Source: Flavobacterium sp. Root186
GTDB taxonomy: Bacteria > Bacteroidota > Bacteroidia > Flavobacteriales > Flavobacteriaceae
NCBI RefSeq assembly: GCF_001428525.1
Contig: NZ_LMHW01000010.1
Span: 885,853-949,852 of the forward strand
Length of the DNA: 64,000 nucleotides
Direction of reading: 5' to 3'
Below, piece by piece: positions 18,030 through 26,051 of this stretch (its first letter is position 1; each line of letters starts with the position of its first letter). A program made the translations under genes and the position numbers. The notes under the pieces are model-generated. The model made no database searches, had not been told where the DNA came from, and saw only the letters and a list, made by a program, of their open reading frames with translations.

Positions 18030-18308
18030 ATGAAAATACTAGCACGCATATTATTATTCATATTTATTGCCTTCTTATCGACCCCGACAATTGTTCAGGC
18101 GATTAAGAAAGGGAATTCGTGCGTGTCTTTTAATTTTTCTGAAGAAGAAGTGCATAAAGAATTAAAATCTGTAGTGCATCCTGTAATTTTAGAACATGAA
18201 GCACCGCTTCCTGTTTACATTCAAAAGAAAACGATCGTTTCTGAAAACATCGTAAAATTAGATAATATTTCTCCGAGCATATTTGCTCCACCACCCAACT
18301 TGGCATAA
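18030..18308 (+). CDS. Small exported hypothetical protein upstream of the SulP gene
   Basis: 92 residues from the ATG at 18030: a signal peptide or anchor (about 1-24, KILARILLFIFIAFLSTPTIVQA) and a short mature region with one Cys, ending PSIFAPPPNLA. No family recognised. It lies 80 bases before the SulP transporter on the same strand and could be co-transcribed with it. Confidence 0.6.
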   Translation: MKILARILLFIFIAFLSTPTIVQAIKKGNSCVSFNFSEEEVHKELKSVVHPVILEHEAPLPVYIQKKTIVSENIVKLDNISPSIFAPPPNLA

Positions 18309-18388
18309 TACTTCCGATTATTTGAAGAACAACTGTATTTACTACAAATGCGGCATGGTTCTAATGTATCAATTTTTAGTATTGTATT

Positions 18389-20035
18389 ATGACAAAAAAA
18401 ATTAATCTTTTTGCCAACCTTAAGTCTGACTTTGCTTCAGGTTTAGTGGTTTTCTTGGTGGCTCTTCCATTGTGTTTAGGTATTGCAATGGCTTCTGGAG
18501 CACCGTTATTTTCTGGAATTATTGCGGGTGTTATTGGTGGTATTGTGGTAGGTTATTTAAGCCAGTCCCACATTAGTGTTTCTGGGCCTGCTGCTGGTTT
18601 AACAGCTATTATTTTGACCGCTATTACTGATTTTGGTGCCTTTGATGTGTTTTTACTGTCTGTTTTTATTGCAGGACTAATTCAATTGGCATTAGGATTT
18701 TTAAAAGCGGGAAGTATATCAAACTATTTTCCAACAAACGTAATTGAAGGAATGCTTGCAGGTATCGGAATTATTATTATTCTGAAACAAATTCCGCATG
18801 CATTTGGTTACGATGCTGATTTTGAAGGCGATCAGGCGTTTATTCAAAATGACGGAAGCAATTCATTTTCATTTCTTTTTGATGTTTTAAACCATATCCA
18901 TTTAGGAGCAGTTGTAATTTCATTGATCTCACTTGTAATATTAATTTCATGGGATAAAGTTCCATTTTTAAAGAGATTAAAATTAGTTCCGGGTGCACTT
19001 GTAGCCGTTATCCTGGGAGTTTTATTAAATGAATTTTTTATATCAACAGGAAGCTCATTGGCAATTGCAAAAGAACATTTGGTTTCTTTGCCAGTTCCAA
19101 AGTCTTTTGATGATTTCAAATCAATTATAATTACACCAAATTTTACAGCGATTTCAAATCCGCAGGTTTGGGTTGTAGCTGTTACAATTGCCATTGTAGC
19201 TTCTATTGAAACGCTTTTGTGTATTGAGGCTTCAGACAGAATGGACGTTCAAAAACGTTATACTGATACCAATGTTGAACTTAGAGCGCAGGGAATTGGT
19301 AATATTGCAAGTTCGCTTTTAGGCGGATTACCAATGACATCTGTTGTGGTAAGATCTTCTGCAAATAATAACGCAGGTGCAAAATCTAAAATGTCAGCCA
19401 TCATTCATGGGGTGCTTTTATTAATAAGTGTATTGTCTATTCCGGCAATTTTAAATAAAATTCCTTTGGCAACTTTGGCAACGGTTTTAATCTTGGTTGG
19501 ATATAAATTAGCAAAACCAGCAACCTTTATGCATTTCTGGGAAAAGGGAAAATACCAGTTTGTCCCTTTTATTGCAACTTTGGTCTTTGTCGTTGCGACA
19601 GATTTGCTTAAAGGAGTTGCTTTAGGAATTATAATTAGTATCATTTTTGTTTTAAGAGGAAATTTAAAAAGAGCTTACAACTTCAAAAAAGAAGAATATG
19701 AAGATGGCGATATCATTCACATTGATTTAGCTCAGGAAGTTTCTTTTTTAAATAAAGCTGCAATCAAACAAACATTAAGTGAAATTCCGGAAAATTGTAA
19801 AGTGATTATTAATGCGCACGATACGGAATATATTGCGCATGATGTATTAGATTTAATTCGCGAGTTTAAGGAAACCCGAGCAATTGATGAAAATATAAAA
19901 GTAAAACTAAAAGGTTTTAAAGAGGCTTACGAATTAGAAAACACTCCTGATAACAACAATCACGTTACGATTGAACATTATTATGATGTTGCTAAACGAG
20001 CATTGGTTAAGAAAGAACAAAAGGAAAAATTTTAA
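18389..20035 (+). CDS. SulP/SLC26-family anion transporter
   Basis: 548 residues: about 12-14 membrane segments (15-420) including the family stretch ISVSGPAAGLTAIILTAI, and a C-terminal STAS-like domain (about 440-525). SulP proteins carry sulfate, bicarbonate or other anions. The beta-carbonic anhydrase gene 120 bases downstream on the same strand favours bicarbonate, as in known SulP-CA pairs (inference). No sulfate-assimilation gene is nearby. Confidence 0.88.
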   Translation: MTKKINLFANLKSDFASGLVVFLVALPLCLGIAMASGAPLFSGIIAGVIGGIVVGYLSQSHISVSGPAAGLTAIILTAITDFGAFDVFLLSVFIAGLIQLALGFLKAGSISNYFPTNVIEGMLAGIGIIIILKQIPHAFGYDADFEGDQAFIQNDGSNSFSFLFDVLNHIHLGAVVISLISLVILISWDKVPFLKRLKLVPGALVAVILGVLLNEFFISTGSSLAIAKEHLVSLPVPKSFDDFKSIIITPNFTAISNPQVWVVAVTIAIVASIETLLCIEASDRMDVQKRYTDTNVELRAQGIGNIASSLLGGLPMTSVVVRSSANNNAGAKSKMSAIIHGVLLLISVLSIPAILNKIPLATLATVLILVGYKLAKPATFMHFWEKGKYQFVPFIATLVFVVATDLLKGVALGIIISIIFVLRGNLKRAYNFKKEEYEDGDIIHIDLAQEVSFLNKAAIKQTLSEIPENCKVIINAHDTEYIAHDVLDLIREFKETRAIDENIKVKLKGFKEAYELENTPDNNNHVTIEHYYDVAKRALVKKEQKEKF

Positions 20036-20155
20036 ACAAATTATATAAATAAAGATATTAATCAGGTTTGAGAAGTATCAAAATTTAAATAACTTTACAA
20101 AAAGTCTTTTTGATATGCTTAAGCATTGATAATACCAAGAAAAAACCTAAGAAAA

Positions 20156-20794
20156 ATGAGAAAGTTCTATGAACAAATATTGGAGAACAATAAAAAATGG
20201 GTAGAAGACTCATTAGCAAAAGATCCTAATTATTTTGCTGATTTAGCAAAAGGACAATCTCCGCCTTTATTATGGATTGGATGTTCTGACAGCCGTGTTC
20301 CTGCAAATGAAATTATTGGGGCAAAACCAGGTGAAGTTTTTGTGCACAGAAACATTGCTAACATGGTAGTTCACTCCGATATGAATATGTTAAGTGTACT
20401 GGATTATGCAGTAAACGTTTTAAAAGTAAAACACGTTATTGTTTGCGGACATTACGGATGTGGTGGTGTAAAAGCTGCTATGGGTAATTTATCTGTTGGA
20501 ATTATTGATAACTGGATTCGTCACATTAAAGATGAATACCGACTTCACGATAAATACTTGAATTCTATCGAAGATGAAACAGAACGTTTTAATGCTTTTG
20601 TAGAAATCAATGCTAAAGAACAAGTTTACAATTTAGCTAAAACATCAATTGTTCAATCGGCTTGGAAAAACGGTCAGGATTTAATGCTTCACGGATGGGT
20701 TTACGGATTGAATTCTGGTTTTGTAACCGATTTAAATGTGACCATTTCTTCCAATGATGAACTTGATGATGTTTATCAGCTGAGTAATCTATAA
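20156..20794 (+). CDS. Beta-class carbonic anhydrase
   Basis: 212 residues from the ATG at 20156 (MRKFYEQILENNKKW), preferred over an upstream start because family similarity begins there. Zinc ligands and catalytic dyad are visible: CSDSRVPA (Cys, Asp, Arg) and HYGCGG (His, Cys). It interconverts CO2 and bicarbonate in the cytoplasm and probably works with the upstream SulP transporter in inorganic-carbon supply. Confidence 0.93.
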   Translation: MRKFYEQILENNKKWVEDSLAKDPNYFADLAKGQSPPLLWIGCSDSRVPANEIIGAKPGEVFVHRNIANMVVHSDMNMLSVLDYAVNVLKVKHVIVCGHYGCGGVKAAMGNLSVGIIDNWIRHIKDEYRLHDKYLNSIEDETERFNAFVEINAKEQVYNLAKTSIVQSAWKNGQDLMLHGWVYGLNSGFVTDLNVTISSNDELDDVYQLSNL

Positions 20795-20799
20795 AAATA

Positions 20800-20828
20800 A
20801 AAATCGCCTCAAAAGGGCGATTTTTTTT
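20800..20828 (+). terminator. Terminator after carbonic anhydrase
   Basis: AAAATCGCC / GGGCGATTTT hairpin followed by a run of T; also reaches the end of the convergent LETM1-related gene. Confidence 0.75.
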
Positions 20829-22029
20829 ATTCGTTTTCGTCTAGATTTTCATTAAATGCAGATGGTAGCATCGTTGGAATAAACTTTATTAAAATCGGCA
20901 GTAATAAACTTCCGCCCGGAAGCAGAAATATCGTTAAGGACGGAATTGTTTTACAGATATCTAAAAGCTGTTTTTTTACTTTTTTCTTTTCTTTCGCATC
21001 TAAATCCCTTGTTGTGGAATAAGCCAATAGAACCATTAATTCTTTACTCTGAACAATTTCCTTAATTAATCTGTTTTTGTTTCTTATAATCAGTTTTACA
21101 ACGCTGTGCGTCATCTGATCGTAGAAATGCTTTACCGGATTTGAATAATTAAAATATGGAATTTTCTTTTTATGAGTCGTAATAAAATCGTGAGTGGTAT
21201 CAATACTTGTTTTTACAAAATCATCAGAAACGCCCATCATTGAACCTAGAGAATACAAGAAATAAGATTCTTCATTTTCAACAACGCCATCGCTCCACAA
21301 CGCCATTCCGGCCATGTCAATTAAATAATAATGCTCTAAAGTATTTTTAAAATAATCTAATTGTAAAGTCTCTAAAGTATCTACGGTAACTTTCGAAAAT
21401 TTAGAATAACGAATTGAAGCCTCAAAAAGTTTAATTAGCAAATCGTCATGCTGCGATTTGATTGTTTTTGTTTTTAAAGCCAAACCTACGATTCCAAGAA
21501 CCGTTTCTTCAATTCGTTTTAAATATTTTTCAGGAATTTCTCCGTGTTCTAAATATTGTCTAAATGCCAAAACATCAATAAACAAAAGCGCATTAGTTAC
21601 TAAATGCGAAAAGTTTTTGCTGATGATGCTGTCATTGGTCTGTACTCTTTCATCAATTATACTTTCTAATGAATGAGAAGGAGTGTCTTTTGGAAGCAGA
21701 ATCTTAAACAAATTAAACCCTTCAGGATTCATTTGTTTATAGAATTTTAAAACTTCGGTGATAAAGTTATTCGGTTCAGAATTTCTTTTTTCTAAACAAA
21801 AAACATGATAAAGGGTATTTAATAAGGCAATTTTAGAAATTTCGGTTTTAAACCAGCCTTTTATCGGAATTGGGATTTGAGAATCAATTGCAATGATATG
21901 ACCGTAGATAAAACCAGTTTCTCTAACTTTATAGTAAAAGAAATCTGTAGTTTCAAAAGGAATTGCTTCTGAAAACTTCTGCTCACTAAAAAACTTATCG
22001 ATCCAGCCGTGTGCTGATGGGTTAATCAT
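20827..22029 (-). CDS. LETM1-related (biofilm-associated type) protein
   Basis: 400 residues. The C-terminal 70 residues (KKVKKQLLDICKTIPSL, LLPGGSLLLPILIKFIPTMLP) match the LETM1-like motif of proteins called 'LETM1-related biofilm-associated' in Bacteroidota. The middle part contains a TerB-like helical region (MALWSDGVVENEESYFLYSLGSMMGVSDD). Eukaryotic LETM1 acts in mitochondrial cation homeostasis; the bacterial role is poorly defined. Monocistronic. Confidence 0.75.
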   Translation of the reverse strand: MINPSAHGWIDKFFSEQKFSEAIPFETTDFFYYKVRETGFIYGHIIAIDSQIPIPIKGWFKTEISKIALLNTLYHVFCLEKRNSEPNNFITEVLKFYKQMNPEGFNLFKILLPKDTPSHSLESIIDERVQTNDSIISKNFSHLVTNALLFIDVLAFRQYLEHGEIPEKYLKRIEETVLGIVGLALKTKTIKSQHDDLLIKLFEASIRYSKFSKVTVDTLETLQLDYFKNTLEHYYLIDMAGMALWSDGVVENEESYFLYSLGSMMGVSDDFVKTSIDTTHDFITTHKKKIPYFNYSNPVKHFYDQMTHSVVKLIIRNKNRLIKEIVQSKELMVLLAYSTTRDLDAKEKKKVKKQLLDICKTIPSLTIFLLPGGSLLLPILIKFIPTMLPSAFNENLDENE

Positions 22030-22091
22030 TGAATTAAATTTATAGCTGCAAAGCTATATCTTTTTCTTGTCTTAGAGTGAATTAAAAATAA

Positions 22092-22128
22092 AATAACCAC
22101 TAGATTTTTGTGAAATATAGTGGTTATT
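22092..22128 (-). terminator. Terminator after the SOD gene
   Basis: Arms AATAACCACTA / TAGTGGTTATT, 10 bases past the sodC stop. Confidence 0.6.
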
Positions 22129-22137
22129 AGTATTTTA

Positions 22138-22665
22138 TTATTTTATTATCCCGGCACAGGCAACTCTTCCGCCGGCATTTCCGGTTGGCTGAGTTGTAAA
22201 ATCATCTGTTCCCTGATGCACAATTAAACCTTTACCTAACACATCTTTAGTAGCATCGCCACAGCCTACACACCATTCGTCAGTAGTTAATGTAATGGTT
22301 CCGTTACCTTTTTCATCAGCGGTAAAGTTTCCAATATCACCTTTATGATATTCGCCAACTCCCCATTTTCCGTGTTTTTTAAAAGTCGGGTTCCAGTGTC
22401 CGCCAGCAGAACTTCCGTCGGCAGCAGTACAATCTGCTTTTTCGTGAATATGCATAGCGTGAACTCCAGGCTGTAAACCAGAAACTTTTGCAGTAAAAGT
22501 TACTTTTCCATTTTTCTCAGTAAAAGTTGCGGTTCCGCTTACGTTACTACTGCTTTTAGGTTCTAATGCTATAGTCAAAGTTTTAGCATCGTTTGATTTT
22601 GTATTGGTCTTACAGCCAATGATTAAAGCTGTAATTATAGCGAATGATACGAGCAGTTTTTTCAT
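22138..22665 (-). CDS. sodC: Cu/Zn superoxide dismutase, lipoprotein form
   Basis: 175 residues from MKKLLVSFAIITALIIGC; the lipobox-like IIGC indicates an acylated envelope protein. Copper and zinc ligands are present: MHIHEKADC (HxH), GGHWNP, EYHKGDIGNF and the late IVHQGTDDF. The pair of cysteines for the structural disulfide is also present, and WCVGCGD adds two more. It converts superoxide to H2O2 outside the cytoplasm. Confidence 0.93.
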   Translation of the reverse strand: MKKLLVSFAIITALIIGCKTNTKSNDAKTLTIALEPKSSSNVSGTATFTEKNGKVTFTAKVSGLQPGVHAMHIHEKADCTAADGSSAGGHWNPTFKKHGKWGVGEYHKGDIGNFTADEKGNGTITLTTDEWCVGCGDATKDVLGKGLIVHQGTDDFTTQPTGNAGGRVACAGIIK

Positions 22666-22879
22666 ATATACGGGCATTTTAAATTAAAGATTAAGTAAAT
22701 TTAACATAAAATAACGGAATAATTTGACTCTAAAAGTTAAAAAAAAGTCAAACTATAGGCCGTAATTTGAGATCGATTGAGCACAAAAACGAAAAATATT
22801 GTTTAAATTCGTAATATTTTTAACGAAAAATTTCTGAAACTAAAATTTTCTAATTCGTTCATATTTAATACTTAATGTT

Positions 22880-23308
22880 ATGATGAAAAAGATTTTTATC
22901 CTCGTTTTTATTACTTCGATTTTATTTTCCTGCAAGTGTCAAAAAACAGATTCGGTAGCAAAACTCGACGGAACCTGGGAACTCAATTATATTACCGGAC
23001 CACGAATAACTTTTGATGGTCTGTATCCGAATAAAAAACCAACTATAAATTTCAATACAAAAGACAATCAGGTTTCCGGGAACAATAGTTGTAATTCCTA
23101 TACTGGAAAATTGGTCGTAAACGGTAATAAAATTGACTTTACGCAGCCAATGGCAGTTACCAAAATGATGTGCGTGGACGGACAGCAAGGTGAACAAACT
23201 TATATGAGTACACTTCAAAAAATTACATCGTATGATATTACGGATGATGGAAAAACGCTGAATTTTATTTCAGGAGATATTGCAATGATGCGATTTACTA
23301 AAAAGTAA
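22880..23308 (+). CDS. META/HslJ-domain lipoprotein
   Basis: 142 residues: lipoprotein signal (ITSILFSC), then a single META domain (about 27-140: LDGTWELNYITG, NSCNSYTGKLVVNG, MAVTKMMC, YDITDDGKTLNFISG). HslJ/META proteins are envelope proteins linked to stress or novobiocin resistance in E. coli; the mechanism is unknown. It is 29 bases upstream of the DUF4251 gene and probably in one transcript with it. Confidence 0.85.
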   Translation: MMKKIFILVFITSILFSCKCQKTDSVAKLDGTWELNYITGPRITFDGLYPNKKPTINFNTKDNQVSGNNSCNSYTGKLVVNGNKIDFTQPMAVTKMMCVDGQQGEQTYMSTLQKITSYDITDDGKTLNFISGDIAMMRFTKK

Positions 23309-23337
23309 ACAAATGGTTTTACTTAACATGATGTGAG

Positions 23338-23859
23338 ATGAAAACTACATTATACCTTTTATTAGTATTGTTTGGCTTTTTGAATTTTTCTGCATTTGCA
23401 CAGCAAAAAAGCAAAAAAGAACTAAAAGCCGAAAAAGAACTACAAAAACAAAAAGATACTGAAGCTTTAATTGATTCTAAAAATTTTGTTTTTGAAGCCC
23501 AAAAAGTCACACCACAAGGCGGCCGACTTATTATTTTAGATTATAATACTTATTTTTTGAAGTTTAATACTGAAAAAACAACCTGTGATCTCCCTTTTTT
23601 CGGTCGTGGATATAATGTTGGTTACGGAAGTGACGGCGGAATTAAATTTGAAGGAACACCAGAAAATATAAAAATAGGGAAGAAGTCAAAAAATTATAGT
23701 GTGAGAGCCACAGTTAAGGGCAGAGACGATGTTTACGATTTAGTATTTACTATTTTTTTTGATGGTGGAGCTTCACTTTCTGTCAACAGTAACAATCGAG
23801 CTCCAATTTTTTATGATGGAGAAATAAGCGCTCCAAGAGCAGAAGAAACGAAAAATTAG
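23338..23859 (+). CDS. DUF4251-family exported protein
   Basis: 173 residues: signal peptide (1-21, ends SAFAQ), a Lys/Glu-rich linker (about 22-45), then the DUF4251 fold (GGRLIILDYNTYFLKFN, LPFFGRGYNVGYGSDGGIKFEG, DGGASLSVNSNNRAPIFYDG in parts). A Bacteroidota-specific periplasmic family of unknown function. Follows the META gene closely. Confidence 0.82.
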   Translation: MKTTLYLLLVLFGFLNFSAFAQQKSKKELKAEKELQKQKDTEALIDSKNFVFEAQKVTPQGGRLIILDYNTYFLKFNTEKTTCDLPFFGRGYNVGYGSDGGIKFEGTPENIKIGKKSKNYSVRATVKGRDDVYDLVFTIFFDGGASLSVNSNNRAPIFYDGEISAPRAEETKN

Positions 23860-23917
23860 AAACTGTTTTTTATTGTTGAACTCTCATTTTTAAATCAATT
23901 TAATTTTAAGAATACTA

Positions 23918-23925
23918 TATTTTTG
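23918..23925 (+). promoter_or_regulatory. -7 element (TATTTTTG)
   Basis: Exact TAnnTTTG match 41 bases before the start at 23966; it supports that start over one at 23927, which would lie at the transcription start. Confidence 0.5.
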
Positions 23926-23965
23926 AATGCATGATTATTTTACAAACAATTTAAAAATCAATACT

Positions 23966-24451
23966 ATGAAAAAATTAAGTCTTATTTTTATTATGGCAAT
24001 CGCCGCGTTTTCATCTTATGCACAATCTTCATTTAAGGAAGATGTAGATGTTTTACAAAGTGTTTATGGAAAATCTAAAAGTGATTTAGTAAAACAGTAT
24101 ATGAACTTATCTGATACACAATCAGCAGCTTTTACAAAGGTTTATGATGATTATGAAACACAGCGTAAAGCTTTGGGACAAAGCAAATTTCAACTGATTA
24201 ATGATTATGCAGCTAGTTATGCAACTCTTACAGATGCAAAAGCAGATGAATTGGCAAAAGGAACTTTAAAAAATCACATCGCTTACGAGAAACTATATTG
24301 TAAAACTTACAGTAAAGCCAAAAAAGCTATTGGAGCCATAAATGCAGCTAAATTTATTCAGTTAGAAGTCTATTTGCAGACGATAATTAGAGCAGAGATT
24401 TTAGAATCGATTCCGTTTATTGGAGAATTAGACAAATCAAAAATCCAATAA
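23966..24451 (+). CDS. Helical exported protein
   Basis: 161 residues from MKKLSLIFIMAIAAFSSYAQ (signal peptide). The mature part is predicted all-helical with a Tyr- and Lys-rich pattern (YMNLSDTQSAAFTKVYDDYETQRKALG) resembling the Spy-like periplasmic proteins such as the one at 10335-10790. No enzyme motif. Own promoter and terminator. Confidence 0.7.
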   Translation: MKKLSLIFIMAIAAFSSYAQSSFKEDVDVLQSVYGKSKSDLVKQYMNLSDTQSAAFTKVYDDYETQRKALGQSKFQLINDYAASYATLTDAKADELAKGTLKNHIAYEKLYCKTYSKAKKAIGAINAAKFIQLEVYLQTIIRAEILESIPFIGELDKSKIQ

Positions 24452-24466
24452 ACATCTTTATAAAAT

Positions 24467-24503
24467 AAAAACGGCAGTCACTTAAAAAAGTACTGCCGTT
24501 TTT
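24467..24503. terminator. Bidirectional terminator
   Basis: Arms AAAAACGGCAGT / ACTGCCGTTTTT between the convergent stops at 24451 and 24521. Confidence 0.8.
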
Positions 24504-24520
24504 ATTTGCTTTAATAAAAT

Positions 24521-25615
24521 TTATTTAGCTGTTTTAACTTCATAAATAGCATTGACCATTCCATCGCGTGTACTATCTAAAGTAAGTTCCCAAAACATGA
24601 TTCCGCCTAATTTTTTAGACTTTACATATTCTGTTTTTGCCTTAATAGATTTAATATCATCTGATGTTGCAAAAGTTTTTGTGCCTTCATTATACCAGTA
24701 TGGTGCTTTTGCTTTATCATCCCAGAAATATTTCCATCCGTTTGCTTCTGTATAAGTTGTGGCATAGTTTTTAAAGTCAGCACCTTGAAAATGCTCTCCT
24801 GCCTGATACAATCCGTTATTGATGTTTTCTACATTTTTCCATTGTCTGGTGTAAAATGCTCCTCCAATTACTAATTTTTCAGCAGGAACTCCAGCTTTTA
24901 ATAAAAACTCAACTGCTCTGTCTGTAGATTCTTCTTTTGGATTTGTGCTGTATAACGGTGTGTGATGTCCTGTAACTTTAGAATATCCATTTACTAAATC
25001 GTAACTCATAATATTAATACGATTCACTAATGGAGCTACAGTTTTCCAGTCAATAGACTCGTCCAGATATTTCTGAAAACCTCCGGCAGCAAAACTCAAC
25101 TCATATTTTTTACCTAAAGTAGAACGTAATATTTTGATCAATTCTGTAAAATTAGGTTTGTCTGCAGCTTGATATAAATGCTCAGGAAGACCTTCAATTG
25201 CTGGATATTCCCAATCTAAATCTAAACCGTCAACTTTAAAGTAATCGCTTACTTCTTTTACTGATTTTGCGAATTTCAAACGTCCTTCAGCAGTAGAAAA
25301 TGCATTTGAACAAGGTTCGCAGCCGCCCCAGCCGCCAAGAGATAAAACGATTTTTAATTGTGGATTTTTAGCTTTTAGAGAAACCAAATGTTTTATAGTA
25401 ATAGAATCTTTAGGAGAATCTACACTCAGTTTTCCATCTTTTAAATGACAGAAACTAAAAATAATTTGATCTAGTTTATTGACTTCATATTCGTCAATTA
25501 GTTTAGAATCACCAGTATAATAAGCGATGATATCTAATTTCTTATTCTTCTGCGCAAAAATGTTTGTGGATATGAGGCAGATAAATAAAAGGGCAATTAG
25601 GCTAATTTGTTTCAT
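24521..25615 (-). CDS. GH18-family chitinase-like glycoside hydrolase
   Basis: 364 residues: signal peptide (1-21), then a GH18 TIM barrel with KIVLSLGGWGG (about 98) and the catalytic DGLDLDWEYP (about 135; the last acidic residue is the proton donor). Further barrel residues are MSYDLVNGY and GIMFWELTLD. It would hydrolyse chitin or related GlcNAc polymers; flavobacteria commonly degrade chitin. No extra binding module or T9SS domain, so probably periplasmic. Isolated gene. Confidence 0.9.
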   Translation of the reverse strand: MKQISLIALLFICLISTNIFAQKNKKLDIIAYYTGDSKLIDEYEVNKLDQIIFSFCHLKDGKLSVDSPKDSITIKHLVSLKAKNPQLKIVLSLGGWGGCEPCSNAFSTAEGRLKFAKSVKEVSDYFKVDGLDLDWEYPAIEGLPEHLYQAADKPNFTELIKILRSTLGKKYELSFAAGGFQKYLDESIDWKTVAPLVNRINIMSYDLVNGYSKVTGHHTPLYSTNPKEESTDRAVEFLLKAGVPAEKLVIGGAFYTRQWKNVENINNGLYQAGEHFQGADFKNYATTYTEANGWKYFWDDKAKAPYWYNEGTKTFATSDDIKSIKAKTEYVKSKKLGGIMFWELTLDSTRDGMVNAIYEVKTAK

Positions 25616-26051
25616 TTTATGTTTTTTGAAGTTTTAGAACGCTAAATATAAAACATTAGAATTTAAATTTTACTATCAATCCTGTAACATAACCTCAATT
25701 TTAATAAAGATTTGTGAAATGGAGGTAAACCATATAAGTAATATAAGTTCATTTTAGACAGGACTTAATATTATTCGTTTTTCCCGTAGAGACGCACAGC
25801 AGTGCGTCTACGTCATGGTAGACGCACTGCTGTGCGTCTCTACAAAAAATGCCATAGATTACAGGATTTTCGCAGATTTTTTTAATCCTTTTAATCATGT
25901 AATCTGTGGCAAGAAATAATACGTCTCTACAAAAACACATTCTTTTAAATGAATTTATATAACTTATATGGTTCAAAATAAAAATATAAACCCGCACAGT
26001 TTCGGACTTGTGCGGGTTTAAACAAATTAAAAGCTAAAAACTATTTTTAGA
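25616..26051. repeat. Intergenic region with GTAGAGACGCAC palindrome and remnants
   Basis: No gene seen. 25786-25811 and 25818-25843 are perfect 26-bp inverted copies (GTAGAGACGCACAGCAGTGC then GTCTAC) separated by GTCATG. Next comes a 'cagattttnnncgcagatttttttaatcctttt...aatctgtggcaaga' tract of the kind seen at 33955, 44810 and 62480, with another partial GACGTATT/CGTCTCTAC copy near 25920. Confidence 0.7.
25988..26019 (-). terminator. Terminator of the beta-oxidation operon
   Basis: Arms AAACCCGCACA / TGTGCGGGTTT, 33 bases past the acyl-CoA dehydrogenase stop on the minus strand. Confidence 0.75.

Noticed and set aside
25749..25997. 82-codon ORF over the GTAGAGACGCAC palindrome
   Set aside because: Translation of repeat DNA and of the operon terminator.
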